From Scandinavium goeteborgense (lineage in GTDB: Bacteria; Pseudomonadota; Gammaproteobacteria; Enterobacterales; Enterobacteriaceae): a stretch of DNA of 64,000 nt. A program made the translations under genes and the position numbers. Where the stretch lies: NCBI RefSeq assembly GCF_003935895.2, contig NZ_CP054058.1:496001-560000 (forward strand), in the 5' to 3' direction. Under the pieces are notes generated by a model that ran no database searches, had not been told where the DNA came from, and was given only the letters and a program-made list of their open reading frames with translations. The number at the start of each line of letters is the position of its first letter. Position 1 is the first letter of the stretch. Of the stretch, positions 34,080 to 44,056 are shown one piece after another.

Positions 34080-35324
34080 ATGGCGACATTGACCACCACA
34101 GCAACCCGGCCGTCATTGATTGGCGGGGTGGTGATTATCGGCGGAACGATTATTGGTGCAGGGATGTTCTCGCTGCCGGTGGTCATGTCCGGAGCGTGGT
34201 TCTTCTGGTCGCTGGCGGCATTGGTGTTCACCTGGTTCTGCATGCTGCATTCCGGGCTAATGATCCTCGAGGCCAACCTCAACTATCGGATTGGCTCGAG
34301 CTTCGACACCATCACTAAAGATTTGCTCGGTAAGCGCTGGAACATCATCAACGGGCTGTCGATTGCGTTCGTGCTCTACATTCTGACCTACGCCTACATC
34401 TCAGCGAGCGGCTCGATTCTGCACCACACGTTCAGTGAAATGTCGCTGAATGTGCCGCCGCGTCTGGCCGGGTTGGGCTTCGCGATTCTGGTGGCGTTTG
34501 TGGTGTGGCTCAGTACCAAAGCGGTCAGCCGAATGACGGCGATTGTCCTCGGCGCGAAAGTGATTACTTTCTTCCTGACCTTCGGCAGCTTGCTTGGTCA
34601 CGTAGAATCGCCAACGTTGTTCAACGTGGCGGAACAGCACGCGACCTATCTGCCGTATCTGCTGATGACGCTGCCGTTCTGCCTGGCGTCGTTCGGCTAT
34701 CACGGTAATGTGCCAAGCCTGATGAAGTATTACGGCAAAGATCCTAAGACCATCGTCAAGTGCCTGGTATACGGCACACTGCTGGCGCTGGGCCTGTATG
34801 CCGTGTGGCTGCTGGGGACGATGGGGAATATCTCGCGTCCAGAATTTATCGGCATTGCGCAGAAGGGCGGTAACATTGATGTGCTGGTGCAGGCGCTGAG
34901 CGGCGTGCTGAACAGTCGTAGTCTGGATCTTCTGCTGGTTGTGTTCTCAAACTTTGCCGTCGCGAGTTCTTTCCTCGGCGTGACGCTGGGCCTGTTCGAC
35001 TATCTGGCGGATCTGTTCAAGTTTGACGATGCCCCGCTCGGACGTTTTAAAACCGCGCTGTTGACCTTCTTTCCACCGGTGATTGGCGGCCTGCTGTGGC
35101 CGAACGGTTTCCTGTATGCGATTGGCTATGCCGGTCTGGCGGCGACCATCTGGGCGGCGATTGTACCCGCGCTGCTGGCGCGTAAATCACGCAAGCGCTT
35201 TGGTAGTCCGCAGTTCCGCGTATGGGGTGGAAAGCCGATGATTGCGCTGATTCTGCTGTTTGGGGTCGGTAACGTGGTGGTTCACTTCCTGTCGAGCTTC
35301 AATGTGTTGCCAGTGTATCAGTAA
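34080..35324 (+). CDS. mtr: Mtr, high-affinity tryptophan permease
   Basis: Proton-coupled tryptophan/indole importer of the aromatic amino acid permease family (HAAAP, 11 TMS). The 414 residues equal E. coli. The first helix has [19 protein letters not shown], and the charged helix segment [15 protein letters not shown] is conserved. It stands alone between deaD and yhbW. Expression is probably repressed by TrpR through the operator at 34010-34027. Confidence 0.96.
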   Translation: MATLTTTATRPSLIGGVVIIGGTIIGAGMFSLPVVMSGAWFFWSLAALVFTWFCMLHSGLMILEANLNYRIGSSFDTITKDLLGKRWNIINGLSIAFVLYILTYAYISASGSILHHTFSEMSLNVPPRLAGLGFAILVAFVVWLSTKAVSRMTAIVLGAKVITFFLTFGSLLGHVESPTLFNVAEQHATYLPYLLMTLPFCLASFGYHGNVPSLMKYYGKDPKTIVKCLVYGTLLALGLYAVWLLGTMGNISRPEFIGIAQKGGNIDVLVQALSGVLNSRSLDLLLVVFSNFAVASSFLGVTLGLFDYLADLFKFDDAPLGRFKTALLTFFPPVIGGLLWPNGFLYAIGYAGLAATIWAAIVPALLARKSRKRFGSPQFRVWGGKPMIALILLFGVGNVVVHFLSSFNVLPVYQ

Positions 35325-35332
35325 TCGTTAAT

Positions 35333-35408
35333 GCCCGGCGGCGCAATGCTTGCCGGGCCTACGTGGCAATATACCTGTAGGCCTGGCAAACGAAGTGCCG
35401 CCGGGCAA
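35333..35408. repeat. REP pair after mtr
   Basis: GCCCGGCGGC...GCTTGCCGGGC is followed by GTAGGCCTGGCAAACGAAGTG and GCCGCCGGGCA, two oppositely oriented REP units (BIME-like). It lies between converging mtr and yhbW. Confidence 0.75.
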
Positions 35409-35418
35409 CAAACAAAAA

Positions 35419-36426
35419 CTATCCCAACAACTCCTCTTTCACCTGCATCGCCAAATCGAACGAATGCAGGCGCGCCTGGTGATCGAAAATCTGCCCGTTG
35501 ACCATGATTTCGTCGGCCTGTGTTTCACGCAGCACCGATTCCAGCCCATGACGAATTTTCGTTTTATCTCCCACCAACGACATGCCGAGCGCCTGATCGA
35601 CGCCGTATTTCTCGCCCGGCGTCCAGAAGTGATCCATGTTCTGAATCGGCGGTGGCAGTTGCCCGGTTTCGCCCCGACGCAGTTTCACAAACGCCTGCTG
35701 CATGGTGGTGAACAGGAATTCCGCATCCCGGTTGCTGTCGGCAGCAATGATATTGATGCAGACCATCGCGTACGGTTTTTCCAGACGCGCTGACGGTTTG
35801 AACTGGGTGCGATAGAGCTGCAACGCCTGGAACAACATATCGGGCGCGAAGTGCGAGGCGAAGGCGAACGGCAGCCCCAGCTGTGCGGCAAGCTGGGCGC
35901 TGTAAAGGCTTGAGCCCAGCAGCCACACCGGAATTTTTTCACCGTATCCCGGGACCGGACGCACCTGCGGATTGGGATCACGCGCATCAAACCAGTCGAC
36001 CAGTTCGGCAACGTCGCGCGGGAAGTTATCAATATCACCGCCCATATGACGGCGCAGGGCGCGCATCGTCGGCTGATCGCTGCCCGGCGCACGTCCCAGC
36101 CCCAAATCGATACGGCCTGGATACAGCGTGTTCAGGGTGCCGAACTGCTCGGCAATCACCAATGGAGAGTGGTTGGGCAACATGACCCCGCCAGACCCGA
36201 GGTGAAGCGTCGAGGTGTTAGCGGCCAGATAGCCAATCAACACCGAGGTTGCGGCGCTGGCGATCCCACTCATATTGTGGTGTTCGGCCAGCCAGTAACG
36301 GTGATAACCACGCTTCTCCGCGAGGCGGGCGAGGTCGAGCGAATGGGAAAAGGCTTCTTTCGCTGAAGAGCCCTGAGGGATCGGCGCCAGATCCAGCACC
36401 GAGAATGCACAATTTTTGTCAGTCAT
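35419..36426 (-). CDS. yhbW: YhbW, luciferase-like flavin monooxygenase
   Basis: Member of the bacterial luciferase-like (LLM) superfamily; the substrate is unknown. 335 residues, same as E. coli. Conserved segments are [29 protein letters not shown] and [12 protein letters not shown], typical of the FMN-binding LLM barrel. A monocistronic gene reading toward mtr. Confidence 0.92.
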   Translation of the reverse strand: MTDKNCAFSVLDLAPIPQGSSAKEAFSHSLDLARLAEKRGYHRYWLAEHHNMSGIASAATSVLIGYLAANTSTLHLGSGGVMLPNHSPLVIAEQFGTLNTLYPGRIDLGLGRAPGSDQPTMRALRRHMGGDIDNFPRDVAELVDWFDARDPNPQVRPVPGYGEKIPVWLLGSSLYSAQLAAQLGLPFAFASHFAPDMLFQALQLYRTQFKPSARLEKPYAMVCINIIAADSNRDAEFLFTTMQQAFVKLRRGETGQLPPPIQNMDHFWTPGEKYGVDQALGMSLVGDKTKIRHGLESVLRETQADEIMVNGQIFDHQARLHSFDLAMQVKEELLG

Positions 36427-36567
36427 AACGGCTCACTTTGCTACAGCATCGTCATCAGATTGAAGGTCTTCTTCCAGCCTGGCGCAGGAAAATCGCGCCG
36501 GCCAGAAAAGCTGCATCTTTAATACTGCATTACAAACCGATAACCGTCGTTAACAAAGTGAGCTTTT

Positions 36568-37446
36568 TTATGCCTGTAGTTTGAGTCCGGCCAGACGTTT
36601 CCAGTAGCCGTTGCAGTCGCTGTGCGCTTGGAGCGCCAGCGGTGCGGCACCCTTTTCATTGGCGCGGAAGGCGTCAATCATCGCGAAGGTATCGGTGCCC
36701 ATCGGCGACAGACGAACCATATCGACCAGACCGTCCATCGACTTCAGCTCATTGCCGAGGTTGTAAACGTAGCCACTCATGGTCTGAATACCGTTCAGGA
36801 CAAACACCTGCTGGTTCTCCTGCGACAGCATATCGCGCCCGTTAGGATATTTGATGCAGCAGGTTTCGCACTCGTCCTTCGGCTTGTCTTCCGAGCGCGC
36901 GGTAAAGCAGCGGGCGGAATAGGCCAGTGGCAGGTGGCCGTAGCTCAGAACTTCCACTTCAAACTTATCGCGAATGCCCAGCTCTTCGCACTGTTTGAGC
37001 ATGTTCACCAGCCAGTCGCGGGAAAGCTCGACCGGCATACACCAGCGCATCATGCCCTGTTTTTGCAACAGGCGCAGAGTCACGGCGTTATAGCAGTTCA
37101 GGGCGTGTCCGGCGACGAACGGCAGATTGCGATCGGCGCACAGGTTCACCACGCCAAGGTCGCTGGCTTCAATCAGGAAATCCCCGTTATCAACGTAGCG
37201 TTTCAGCTCATTGAGTTCGGAAGATGCCTGAACCAGCGCCAGAGTCGACAGCACGACCTGTTTGCCACTGCCCGCCAGGCTTTTCGCCATATCCAGCCAG
37301 TCGCCTACTTTGGTGGCGCGACGTTTGCTGCACACCGCTTCCCCAAGATAAATGGTATCGGCGCTGCTGTGGGCCGCCTGCTGGTAGAAGTCTTCCAGCG
37401 TCTCTTTTGACCAGTAATAGAGCACTGGCCCTAATGAATATTTCAT
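36568..37446 (-). CDS. ubiV: UbiV, O2-independent ubiquinone hydroxylation protein
   Basis: Peptidase-U32-family 4Fe-4S protein that with UbiU hydroxylates the ubiquinone precursor without oxygen. The start at 37446 (MKYSLGPVLYYW) gives 292 residues as in E. coli; six extra upstream codons lie in the ubiU stop region. Iron-sulfur cysteines are visible in EAVCSKRR, ARCFT and the pair CETCC. It starts 8 nt after the ubiU stop, consistent with co-transcription and the UbiU-UbiV heterodimer. Confidence 0.95.
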   Translation of the reverse strand: MKYSLGPVLYYWSKETLEDFYQQAAHSSADTIYLGEAVCSKRRATKVGDWLDMAKSLAGSGKQVVLSTLALVQASSELNELKRYVDNGDFLIEASDLGVVNLCADRNLPFVAGHALNCYNAVTLRLLQKQGMMRWCMPVELSRDWLVNMLKQCEELGIRDKFEVEVLSYGHLPLAYSARCFTARSEDKPKDECETCCIKYPNGRDMLSQENQQVFVLNGIQTMSGYVYNLGNELKSMDGLVDMVRLSPMGTDTFAMIDAFRANEKGAAPLALQAHSDCNGYWKRLAGLKLQA

Positions 37447-37454
37447 CACGTTCC

Positions 37455-38450
37455 TTACTGCCATTTACGATGATACGCGCCAAGCGTGGTCTGGGTGCCT
37501 TCGGACATCGCGCCGAGCGTGTCCATCCAGGCGGATTGCGGCACAAAGTTTTTCGGGTCGGCCATGCAGCGGTCAATGGCCTGACGCCACACTTTCGCTA
37601 CCTGGCTGACATAGGCCGGGCTGCGCTGGCGGCCTTCGATTTTCACCGAGGCAATATTCGCCGCGAGCAGTTCCGGCAGCAGCTCCAGCGTATTAAGGCT
37701 GGTCGGCTCTTCGAGCACGTGAAAACGCTGCCCATCCACGATGTAACGGCCTTTGCACAGCGTCGGATAACCGGCATTTTCGCCGTCCTGATAACGGTCG
37801 ATCAGCACGTCGTTAAGGCGAGATTCCAGCCCCTGCGGCGTTTGCTGCCAGCGCACGTACTTCGCCGGAGAACAGGCTCCCACCGTATTTGGCGACTCCC
37901 CCGTTAACCAGGAGGAGAGAAAACAACGGCCTTCAGCCATAATGCACAGGCTGCCAAAGGCAAAAACTTCCAATGGAACTGGCGTGGTGCGCGCCAGTTG
38001 CTTAACCTGATGAATAGAAAGCACGCGCGGGAGCACCACGCGGGCGACGTCAAAGTTACGATGATAGAAGCGGATCGCCTCTTCATTGGTCGCGGAAGCC
38101 TGCACGGAAACGTGACGCTCAATGTGCGGATAGCGCTCGGCGGCGTATTCCAGCATCGCGATATCTGCGAGGATCAGCGCATCGGCGCCGAGCTGAGCGG
38201 CCATATCCACCGCACGCTGCCAGCGGACATAACCGTCTGGGTGCGCAAAAGTGTTGATGGCAATATGTAGCTTCCGGCGGTGCTGATGTACAAAGCTGAC
38301 CGCTTCCTGCAGTTTTTTTTCGGTGAAGTTAAGGCCGGCAAAATGACGGGCGTTGGTGTCATCTTTCAGTCCGATGTATACCGCGTCGGCACCGTTTTCG
38401 ATGGCCGCCTTAAGCGCCGGGAGGTTTCCGGCAGGGCAGAGCAGCTCCAT
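37455..38450 (-). CDS. ubiU: UbiU, O2-independent ubiquinone hydroxylation protein
   Basis: Peptidase-U32-family partner of UbiV, also carrying a 4Fe-4S cluster; prephenate serves as hydroxyl donor in E. coli. 331 residues, equal to E. coli. It starts MELLCPAGNLPALKAAIENGADAVY-like (shown by MELLCPAGNLPAL), with the U32 signature around LEVFAFGSLCIMAEGRC and the cluster cysteines in GSLC, GRC, GAC and LCKGR. First gene of the ubiUV unit, divergent from ubiT. Confidence 0.95.
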   Translation of the reverse strand: MELLCPAGNLPALKAAIENGADAVYIGLKDDTNARHFAGLNFTEKKLQEAVSFVHQHRRKLHIAINTFAHPDGYVRWQRAVDMAAQLGADALILADIAMLEYAAERYPHIERHVSVQASATNEEAIRFYHRNFDVARVVLPRVLSIHQVKQLARTTPVPLEVFAFGSLCIMAEGRCFLSSWLTGESPNTVGACSPAKYVRWQQTPQGLESRLNDVLIDRYQDGENAGYPTLCKGRYIVDGQRFHVLEEPTSLNTLELLPELLAANIASVKIEGRQRSPAYVSQVAKVWRQAIDRCMADPKNFVPQSAWMDTLGAMSEGTQTTLGAYHRKWQ

Positions 38451-38529
38451 AATATTTCCTGAGGCAGCGACCCGCAGGGCCGCGATTGTTAACGAACTGG
38501 GATTTTAGTTAACCCATCGTCGACTATTT

Positions 38530-38543
38530 TTGATTTGAGGCAG
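38530..38543. promoter_or_regulatory. Possible Fnr site between ubiU and ubiT
   Basis: TTGATTTGAGGCAG has a perfect left Fnr half-site (TTGAT) and a degenerate right half. It lies in the 218-bp divergent space, where E. coli ubiUV is known to be Fnr-controlled. It is a weak sequence match. Confidence 0.35.
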
Positions 38544-38668
38544 TTAAAAGCGGATTGAGGGTGCCAATAATGCGGCATAGCCTCTTACAGAATTGTTGAT
38601 TTACGCCGCTATGTTGTTTCGCGGTTGTGGCAGAATAACCGGACTATTGCATTGAGGGAGTAAAGCTC

Positions 38669-39193
38669 GTGTTGGATAAACTGCGTTCACGCCTGGTACA
38701 GATGGGCCCGACTCTGATGAGCGTCCCGGTGAAAATCACCCCGTTCGCCTTAAAACGTCAGGTACTGGAACAGGTGCTAAGCTGGCAGTTCCGCCAGGCG
38801 TTAGCGGAAGGCGAACTGGATTTTCTGGAAGGCCGTTGGTTAAGCATTGATGTGCGCGATATTGGCCTGCGCTGGTTCACCTCCGTAGAAAATGACCGCC
38901 TGATTGTCAGCGATTCCGCAGATGCCGATGTGAGCTTCAGCGCAGACGCCAGCGATTTGCTGATGATTGCGGCACGTAAACAGGATCCGGATACGCTCTT
39001 TTTCCAGCGCCGCTTAGTGATTGAGGGCGACACGGAATTAGGGCTGTACGTCAAAAACCTGATGGACGCCATTGAGCTTGAGCAGATGCCAAAAGCGCTG
39101 CGTATCATGCTGCTGCAACTGGCGGACTTTGTTGAGGCGGGGCAGCAGAACCCGCCACAAACCAGACACACATCGGTAGGTGAACCATGCTGA
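38669..39193 (+). CDS. ubiT: UbiT, SCP2-domain lipid carrier for anaerobic ubiquinone synthesis
   Basis: SCP2-fold accessory protein, the anaerobic counterpart of UbiJ, thought to bind the hydrophobic ubiquinone precursors. It starts with GTG (MLDKLRSRLVQMGP) after GAGGGAGTAAAG. The 174 residues match E. coli. The SCP2 domain covers about residues 25-145. It overlaps yhbS by 7 nt and is divergent from ubiUV. Confidence 0.95.
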   Translation: MLDKLRSRLVQMGPTLMSVPVKITPFALKRQVLEQVLSWQFRQALAEGELDFLEGRWLSIDVRDIGLRWFTSVENDRLIVSDSADADVSFSADASDLLMIAARKQDPDTLFFQRRLVIEGDTELGLYVKNLMDAIELEQMPKALRIMLLQLADFVEAGQQNPPQTRHTSVGEPC

Positions 39194-39690
39194 TTCGAGT
39201 GGAAATTGGGATAGACGCACCGGGCATTGATGCCCTGCTGCGCCGTTCGTTTGAAAGCGACGGTGAAGCCGAACTGGTGCAATCCCTGCGGGAAGACGGC
39301 CTGATTACATTGGGTCTGGTCGCTACGGATGACGAAGGACAGGTTGTCGGCTACGTGGCCTTCAGTCCGGTAAGCATCGAAGGCGAAGAGTTGCAGTGGG
39401 TCGGGCTGGCGCCGCTGGCCGTTGATAAAGCGTATCAGAGGCAGGGTATTGGCCGCCAGCTGGTCTACGAAGGGCTCGATTCACTGAACGAGTTCGGCTA
39501 TGCCGCCGTGGTCACCCTCGGCGACCCAGCGCTGTACGGGAAACTGGGCTTTGAACCGGCGGCCCGCCATGATTTACGCTGTCGTTGGCCGGGCACCGAA
39601 GCGGCCTTCCAACTGCGCCCGCTGGCGGATGACGCGCTGAATGGCGTGCACGGCCAGGTAGAATACTGCGACCACTTTAATCGTCTCTGA
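39187..39690 (+). CDS. yhbS: YhbS, GNAT-family N-acetyltransferase
   Basis: Predicted acetyltransferase; acceptor unknown. 167 residues. The acetyl-CoA pyrophosphate loop is [12 protein letters not shown], and the upstream strand is LAPLAVD. It is translationally coupled to ubiT (7-nt overlap). Its 3' end overlaps the converging yhbQ by 14 nt. Confidence 0.93.
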   Translation: MLIRVEIGIDAPGIDALLRRSFESDGEAELVQSLREDGLITLGLVATDDEGQVVGYVAFSPVSIEGEELQWVGLAPLAVDKAYQRQGIGRQLVYEGLDSLNEFGYAAVVTLGDPALYGKLGFEPAARHDLRCRWPGTEAAFQLRPLADDALNGVHGQVEYCDHFNRL

Positions 39691-39961
39691 GGCGCTCCAG
39701 TAGCGCGTCAAACGAGGCATCCCCGGCGACGAGGCGCTCTTTGTGGCGCTTCGTCAGCTGTTTAATCTGATACTCCACGCGCAATGCAAGTGAGTAGTCA
39801 CCAACCTCTCTGGAGAAGGCCAGCGCCAGTTCTCCCTTTCCCCGCAATGCTTTCGCACCCTTACCGCTCTGATGCTGTGCCAGACGGCGTTCAACGTCGG
39901 TTGTAATGCCCGTATAAAGGCGGTTATCAGGGCTTCGAATCAAATAGACAAACCAGCACAC
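39677..39961 (-). CDS. yhbQ: YhbQ, GIY-YIG domain protein
   Basis: Stand-alone GIY-YIG nuclease-fold protein of 94 residues (UPF0213). It starts with GTG ([10 protein letters not shown]) after AGGAGG. The GIY-YIG core is [22 protein letters not shown] and the conserved Arg/Glu residues follow (HKERLVAG). E. coli YhbQ is reported to cut DNA but its role is unclear. Convergent with yhbS. Confidence 0.92.
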   Translation of the reverse strand: MCWFVYLIRSPDNRLYTGITTDVERRLAQHQSGKGAKALRGKGELALAFSREVGDYSLALRVEYQIKQLTKRHKERLVAGDASFDALLERLRDD

Positions 39962-40013
39962 GTTCCGCCTCCTGTGTTAAGGTGAGCGCACCATAGCACG
40001 CGGGAGAGCAAAA

Positions 40014-40457
40014 ATGGAGTCACTGGCCGCCATCAGTCGATGGCTGGAAAAACAGCATGTTGTCAGCTGGAGTGTGGCAAAGGATGGCGAGCTGTGGGCC
40101 GCCTGCGCATTTTATCTCTATGACCGTGAAAACGTGGCCTTCTACCTGCTCACGGAAGAAACCACCCGTCATGCGCAAATGAGCGGTCCGCGCGCTGTTG
40201 TCGCCGGGACGGTCAATGGGCAGCCGAAAACGGTGGCACTGATCCGCGGTGTACAGTTTCGTGGTGAAATACGGCGAATGGACGAAAATGAGAGTGCGGC
40301 GATGCGTGAACGCTACTATCGCCGCTTTCCGATGGCCAGAATGCTGCCGGCACCCTTATGGGAAATCCGCATTGATGAACTGAAATTCACCGACAACACG
40401 CTGGGTTTTGGCAAAAAAATGATTTGGTTGCGAAAATCAGGCACCGAGCAGGCGTAA
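40014..40457 (+). CDS. yhbP: YhbP, UPF0306 protein
   Basis: 147-residue protein of the UPF0306 / FMN-binding split-barrel-like family; function unknown. Segments [19 protein letters not shown] and [15 protein letters not shown] resemble pyridoxamine-phosphate-oxidase-like folds. Its 3' end overlaps the converging yhbO gene by 21 nt, so the two may be mutually antisense at their ends. Confidence 0.9.
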   Translation: MESLAAISRWLEKQHVVSWSVAKDGELWAACAFYLYDRENVAFYLLTEETTRHAQMSGPRAVVAGTVNGQPKTVALIRGVQFRGEIRRMDENESAAMRERYYRRFPMARMLPAPLWEIRIDELKFTDNTLGFGKKMIWLRKSGTEQA

Positions 40458-40955
40458 TGCCTCGCGATTAAAGGCCGGCAGGTCATCCGGTGTCCGACTG
40501 GTCACCAGTTGGTCCTTATCCACGACCACTTCCTGATCGTAAAACTCACCGCCCGCATTTTTAACGTCCACCACAATGGGTTTCACAGCAGTGAGCTTGC
40601 GTCCACGCAGGACATCAGCGCTAATCAATAATTGTGGGCCGTGGCAAATGGCGAACACCGGTTTCCCGCTGTTGATGAAATCACGGGTAAAGGTGACAAA
40701 ACGCTCATCCCCGCGTAACTGGTCCGGTGAATAGCCGCCGGGAAGCAGCAGGGCGTCAAAATCAGCCGGGCTGACCTCATCAATCGCTTTATCGATAGCG
40801 ACGCGAGTCTCGCCTTTTTTGCCGGTGACCGTTTTGCCCGCCTGTTTTTCAATGGTGATCACCTGATGACCCGCTTTCTTAAATTCAGCGGCGGGTGAAG
40901 CAAACTCTGAATCTTCAAACTCGTCGGTTAACAAGACTGCTATTTTCTTGCTCAT
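40437..40955 (-). CDS. yhbO: YhbO, DJ-1/PfpI-family deglycase
   Basis: Cytoplasmic stress protein reported to repair glyoxal- and methylglyoxal-glycated proteins and nucleotides. 172 residues, as in E. coli. The nucleophile elbow is [10 protein letters not shown] (Cys about 104, followed by His), and the upstream catalytic Glu lies in [10 protein letters not shown]. Its end overlaps yhbP. Confidence 0.95.
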   Translation of the reverse strand: MSKKIAVLLTDEFEDSEFASPAAEFKKAGHQVITIEKQAGKTVTGKKGETRVAIDKAIDEVSPADFDALLLPGGYSPDQLRGDERFVTFTRDFINSGKPVFAICHGPQLLISADVLRGRKLTAVKPIVVDVKNAGGEFYDQEVVVDKDQLVTSRTPDDLPAFNREALRLLGA

Positions 40956-41081
40956 GATTCCTCCGTGGTTCTGGCTTCAGAAAGGTAAATTCTCCAGAAA
41001 TGGTAAATACTCATTCAGACTGTTAAGCCTGGTTCATTCTGGAATAGTGATCACACGGAAAATTCTGCAAAGGAGAATTAA

Positions 41082-41729
41082 ATGACTCATGTACTGATTA
41101 CCGGGGCAACCGGTCTGGTTGGTGGGCACTTACTGCGGATGATGGCGCTGGAACCGCGTATCACGCAGATAACCGCCGCCACCCGACGCCCGTTGCAGGA
41201 TATGCCCGACGGCGTCATCAATCCTCACGACCCGCAACTCACCGATGCGCTGGCCACGGTCACTTCCCCTGTGGATATCGTGTTCTGCTGCCTCGGCACC
41301 ACCAGGCGTGAAGCCGGCAGCAAAGAGGCCTTCGTACATGCCGATTACACGCTGGTGGTGGATACCGCGCTCACCGGCCAGCGGCTTGGCGCGCGTCACA
41401 TGCTGGTGGTCAGCGCCATCGGTGCCAACGCCCGGTCGCCATTTTTCTACAATCGCGTTAAGGGGAAAATGGAAGAGGCGTTGATCGCGCAGAACTGGCC
41501 GCAACTCACCATTGCACGTCCGTCGATGCTGCTGGGCGACAGGGAAAATCGACGCCTGAACGAATCGCTGATGGCGCCGCTGTTTGCGTTCCTGCCCGGT
41601 AACTGGAAGTCCATTGACGCGCGCGACGTCGCAAAGGCGATGCTGATAGATGCACTCTCGCCTGCAAAACAGGGTGTGAACATCATCCCCTCCGCAAAAT
41701 TACGTGAAATGGCGGCGGGCCAGGCGTAA
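41082..41729 (+). CDS. yraR: YraR, NAD(P)-binding Rossmann-fold protein
   Basis: 215-residue member of the atypical short-chain dehydrogenase/NmrA-like family. The dinucleotide-binding motif [11 protein letters not shown] lies at residues 7-17; the reaction is unknown. A TATA-like AT-poor region and AAAGGAG precede the ATG. yraQ follows after 39 nt on the same strand. Confidence 0.92.
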   Translation: MTHVLITGATGLVGGHLLRMMALEPRITQITAATRRPLQDMPDGVINPHDPQLTDALATVTSPVDIVFCCLGTTRREAGSKEAFVHADYTLVVDTALTGQRLGARHMLVVSAIGANARSPFFYNRVKGKMEEALIAQNWPQLTIARPSMLLGDRENRRLNESLMAPLFAFLPGNWKSIDARDVAKAMLIDALSPAKQGVNIIPSAKLREMAAGQA

Positions 41730-41768
41730 CATCCTGCGTCACATCGTTTTTCCTTCCTGGAGCATGGT

Positions 41769-42815
41769 ATGGCTGGTCAGTCTTCCTCACAGGCATCTTC
41801 CCCACTGGCGTGGTGGAAGCCTGCACTCTTCTTCCTCGTGGTCATCGTCGGTCTCTGGTACGTGAAATGGCAGCCGTATTATGGCAAAGCCTTTACCGCA
41901 GCGGACACGCACAACATCGGTAAATCGATACTGGCCCAGGCAGCAGACAGCCCGTGGCAGGCCGCGCTGGATTACGCGAGGGTCTATTTCCTGGCGGTCT
42001 GGAAAGCCGCGGTGCTGGGCGTACTGCTCGGCTCGTTGATTCAGGTGCTGATCCCGCGCGACTGGCTACAACGTACCCTCGGACAACCGCATTTTCGCGG
42101 TACGCTGCTCGGCACGCTCTTTTCCTTGCCCGGCATGATGTGCACCTGCTGTGCGGCCCCCGTGGCGGCGGGAATGCGTCGTCAGCAGGTATCAATGGGC
42201 GGTGCGCTGGCTTTCTGGCTGGGAAACCCGCTGCTGAACCCGGCGACGCTGGTGTTCATGGGCTTTGTGCTCGGCTGGCAGTTCACGTTGATTCGATTGG
42301 TGGCCGGTTTAGCGACGGTGCTGGTGGTCGCCACGCTGGTGCAAAAATGGGTGAAAGAGCCGGCCAGCGCTGAGCCTCTTCAGATTGATATGCCGACGCA
42401 GATCGACGCTACGCCGTTCTTCTCCCGCTGGGTAAAAGCCCTGTGGACGCTGTTCTGGAATACCATTCCGGTGTACATCATTGCGGTGCTTGTTCTCGGT
42501 GCGGCCCGGGTCTGGCTGTTCCCGCATGCGGATGGCATCGTCGGCAACACGCTGTTTTGGGTGATGGCGATGGCGGTGGCGGGCTGTTTGTTTGTCATTC
42601 CGACGGCGGCGGAGATCCCGATTGTTCAGACTATGATGCTCGCCGGAATGGGCGTCGCACCAGGGCTGGCGTTACTGATTACGCTGCCTGCGCTCAGTCT
42701 TCCGTCACTGGTCATGCTGCGTAAAGCGTTTCCGGCTAAAGCCTTATGGCTGTCGGGTGGGCTGGTGGTGCTGTGTGGGGTGATAACGGGCGCGGTAGGT
42801 TTGTACGTTATATAG
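41769..42815 (+). CDS. yraQ: YraQ, UPF0718 permease with a CxCC motif
   Basis: Predicted polytopic inner-membrane permease (ArsP/UPF0718-like), 348 residues, with about eight to ten transmembrane helices. A characteristic cysteine cluster, MMCTCCAAPVAAGMRRQ, lies at about residues 122-138 and is repeated in pattern in the second half as VIPTAAEIPI. Substrate unknown; related ArsP proteins export organoarsenicals. It is probably co-transcribed with yraR. Confidence 0.92.
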   Translation: MAGQSSSQASSPLAWWKPALFFLVVIVGLWYVKWQPYYGKAFTAADTHNIGKSILAQAADSPWQAALDYARVYFLAVWKAAVLGVLLGSLIQVLIPRDWLQRTLGQPHFRGTLLGTLFSLPGMMCTCCAAPVAAGMRRQQVSMGGALAFWLGNPLLNPATLVFMGFVLGWQFTLIRLVAGLATVLVVATLVQKWVKEPASAEPLQIDMPTQIDATPFFSRWVKALWTLFWNTIPVYIIAVLVLGAARVWLFPHADGIVGNTLFWVMAMAVAGCLFVIPTAAEIPIVQTMMLAGMGVAPGLALLITLPALSLPSLVMLRKAFPAKALWLSGGLVVLCGVITGAVGLYVI

Positions 42816-42818
42816 GAT

Positions 42819-42848
42819 GTAGGCCCGGCAAGCTTGCGCCGCCGGGCA
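42819..42848. repeat. Single REP unit between yraQ and dolP
   Basis: GTAGGCCCGGCAAGCTTGCG followed by CCGCCGGGCA, a REP-type palindrome between converging genes. Confidence 0.7.
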
Positions 42849-42854
42849 GAAGAC

Positions 42855-43430
42855 TTACTGAATAAAGGTAAAGGCGGTAGTGACGTGTTTCACGCCGCTG
42901 ACGCGGCTGGCGATATCCGCCGCGGCTTTGCCTTCCCGGTCGGTCAAGGTTCCCATCAGGAATACTTCACCGTTTTCCGTGGTGACTTTCACGGCAGAGG
43001 ATTTCACCTGGTCGCTGCCTAACATCTGCGAACGGACTTTGGTGGTAATCCAGGTATCTGAAGATGCGGTGCCCAGACCAATCGGCTGGCCCTGACGGAT
43101 TTCGTTAAACACTTCTGTCGTGCCTTCGACACCCATCGCTATCTGCTTGGCCTGCGATGCCAAATCAGTAGACGGTGCCTGGCCGGTCAGCAGGACTTTA
43201 CCTTGCCAGGCCATGACGTTCACGCGTGCTTCTTTCTTCAGTTGGTCATCTTTGTTCAGGGCGCTATTAACGCGCAGTTCCAGCGTGCTGTCATCGACCT
43301 GCGTGCCCACAGTACGTGGATCCGTGGCGGCCTTTGTGCCGACCGCAGCCGTACCGACCACTGCCGCAGCAACACATCCCTGAAGCAGCAGCGCGGAAAT
43401 AAGGACCGCGAGGGGCGAAAATGCCTTCAT
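42855..43430 (-). CDS. dolP: DolP (YraP), outer-membrane BON-domain lipoprotein
   Basis: Outer-membrane lipoprotein that binds anionic phospholipids and supports BAM function and cell division. 191 residues; lipobox LQGC with Cys19. Two BON domains follow, at about 46-115 (LRVNSALNKD...GKVLLTGQAP) and about 125-190 (WITTKVRSQML...GEVFLMGTLTDREG). The gene is sigma-E-controlled in E. coli. It lies 9 nt after diaA on the same strand. Confidence 0.96.
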   Translation of the reverse strand: MKAFSPLAVLISALLLQGCVAAAVVGTAAVGTKAATDPRTVGTQVDDSTLELRVNSALNKDDQLKKEARVNVMAWQGKVLLTGQAPSTDLASQAKQIAMGVEGTTEVFNEIRQGQPIGLGTASSDTWITTKVRSQMLGSDQVKSSAVKVTTENGEVFLMGTLTDREGKAAADIASRVSGVKHVTTAFTFIQ

Positions 43431-43439
43431 GAGTACTCC

Positions 43440-44030
43440 TTAATCGTCCTGGTGTGGGAAAAGGGTGTTATCAATCAGATCACATAAACAGTTAACCGTC
43501 AGCATGTGCATCTCCTGGATGCGCGCGCCACGGTGCGAGGGGATGCGGATTTCCACATCCTGCGGGCCCAGCAGGCCAGCCAGCTCTCCCCCGTCATAGC
43601 CCGTCAACGCCACGATAGTCATATCGCGCGTCACAGCGGCTTCGACCGCTTTGACGATATCGCGGCTGTTTCCGCGCGTGGATATCGCCAGCAGCACGTC
43701 GCCCGCATGACCCAGCGCACGTACCTGTTTTGCATACACTTCATCGTGAAGACGATCGTTTGCAATTGCCGTTAAGACCACATTATCGGTATTAAGTGCA
43801 ATGGCAGGTAAACCAGGGCGTTCTGTTTCAAAACGGTTAATCATGCAGGCAGCAAAATGCTGTGCGTTGGCGGCTGACGTGCCGTTGCCACAACAGAGGA
43901 TTTTGTTGCCATTAAGTAAGGACTGCACCAGCGTCATGGCGGCCCGGGAAATAGCGTCCGGAAGCGCTTCTGCTGCTGCAATTTGGGTCTGAATGCTTTC
44001 CGTAAAGCAGGCTTTGATTCTGTCGAGCAC
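43440..44030 (-). CDS. diaA: DiaA, DnaA initiator-associating protein
   Basis: SIS-domain tetramer that binds DnaA and promotes ordered initiation at oriC. The GTG start at 44030, with AGGGA 5 nt upstream, gives 196 residues as in E. coli; the open frame extends 18 codons into the yraN region. The SIS core includes [17 protein letters not shown] and [16 protein letters not shown]. It sits between yraN and dolP in the conserved order. Confidence 0.95.
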   Translation of the reverse strand: MLDRIKACFTESIQTQIAAAEALPDAISRAAMTLVQSLLNGNKILCCGNGTSAANAQHFAACMINRFETERPGLPAIALNTDNVVLTAIANDRLHDEVYAKQVRALGHAGDVLLAISTRGNSRDIVKAVEAAVTRDMTIVALTGYDGGELAGLLGPQDVEIRIPSHRGARIQEMHMLTVNCLCDLIDNTLFPHQDD

Positions 44031-44056
44031 GATGTCCCTTAAATTCTTGAGTGACG

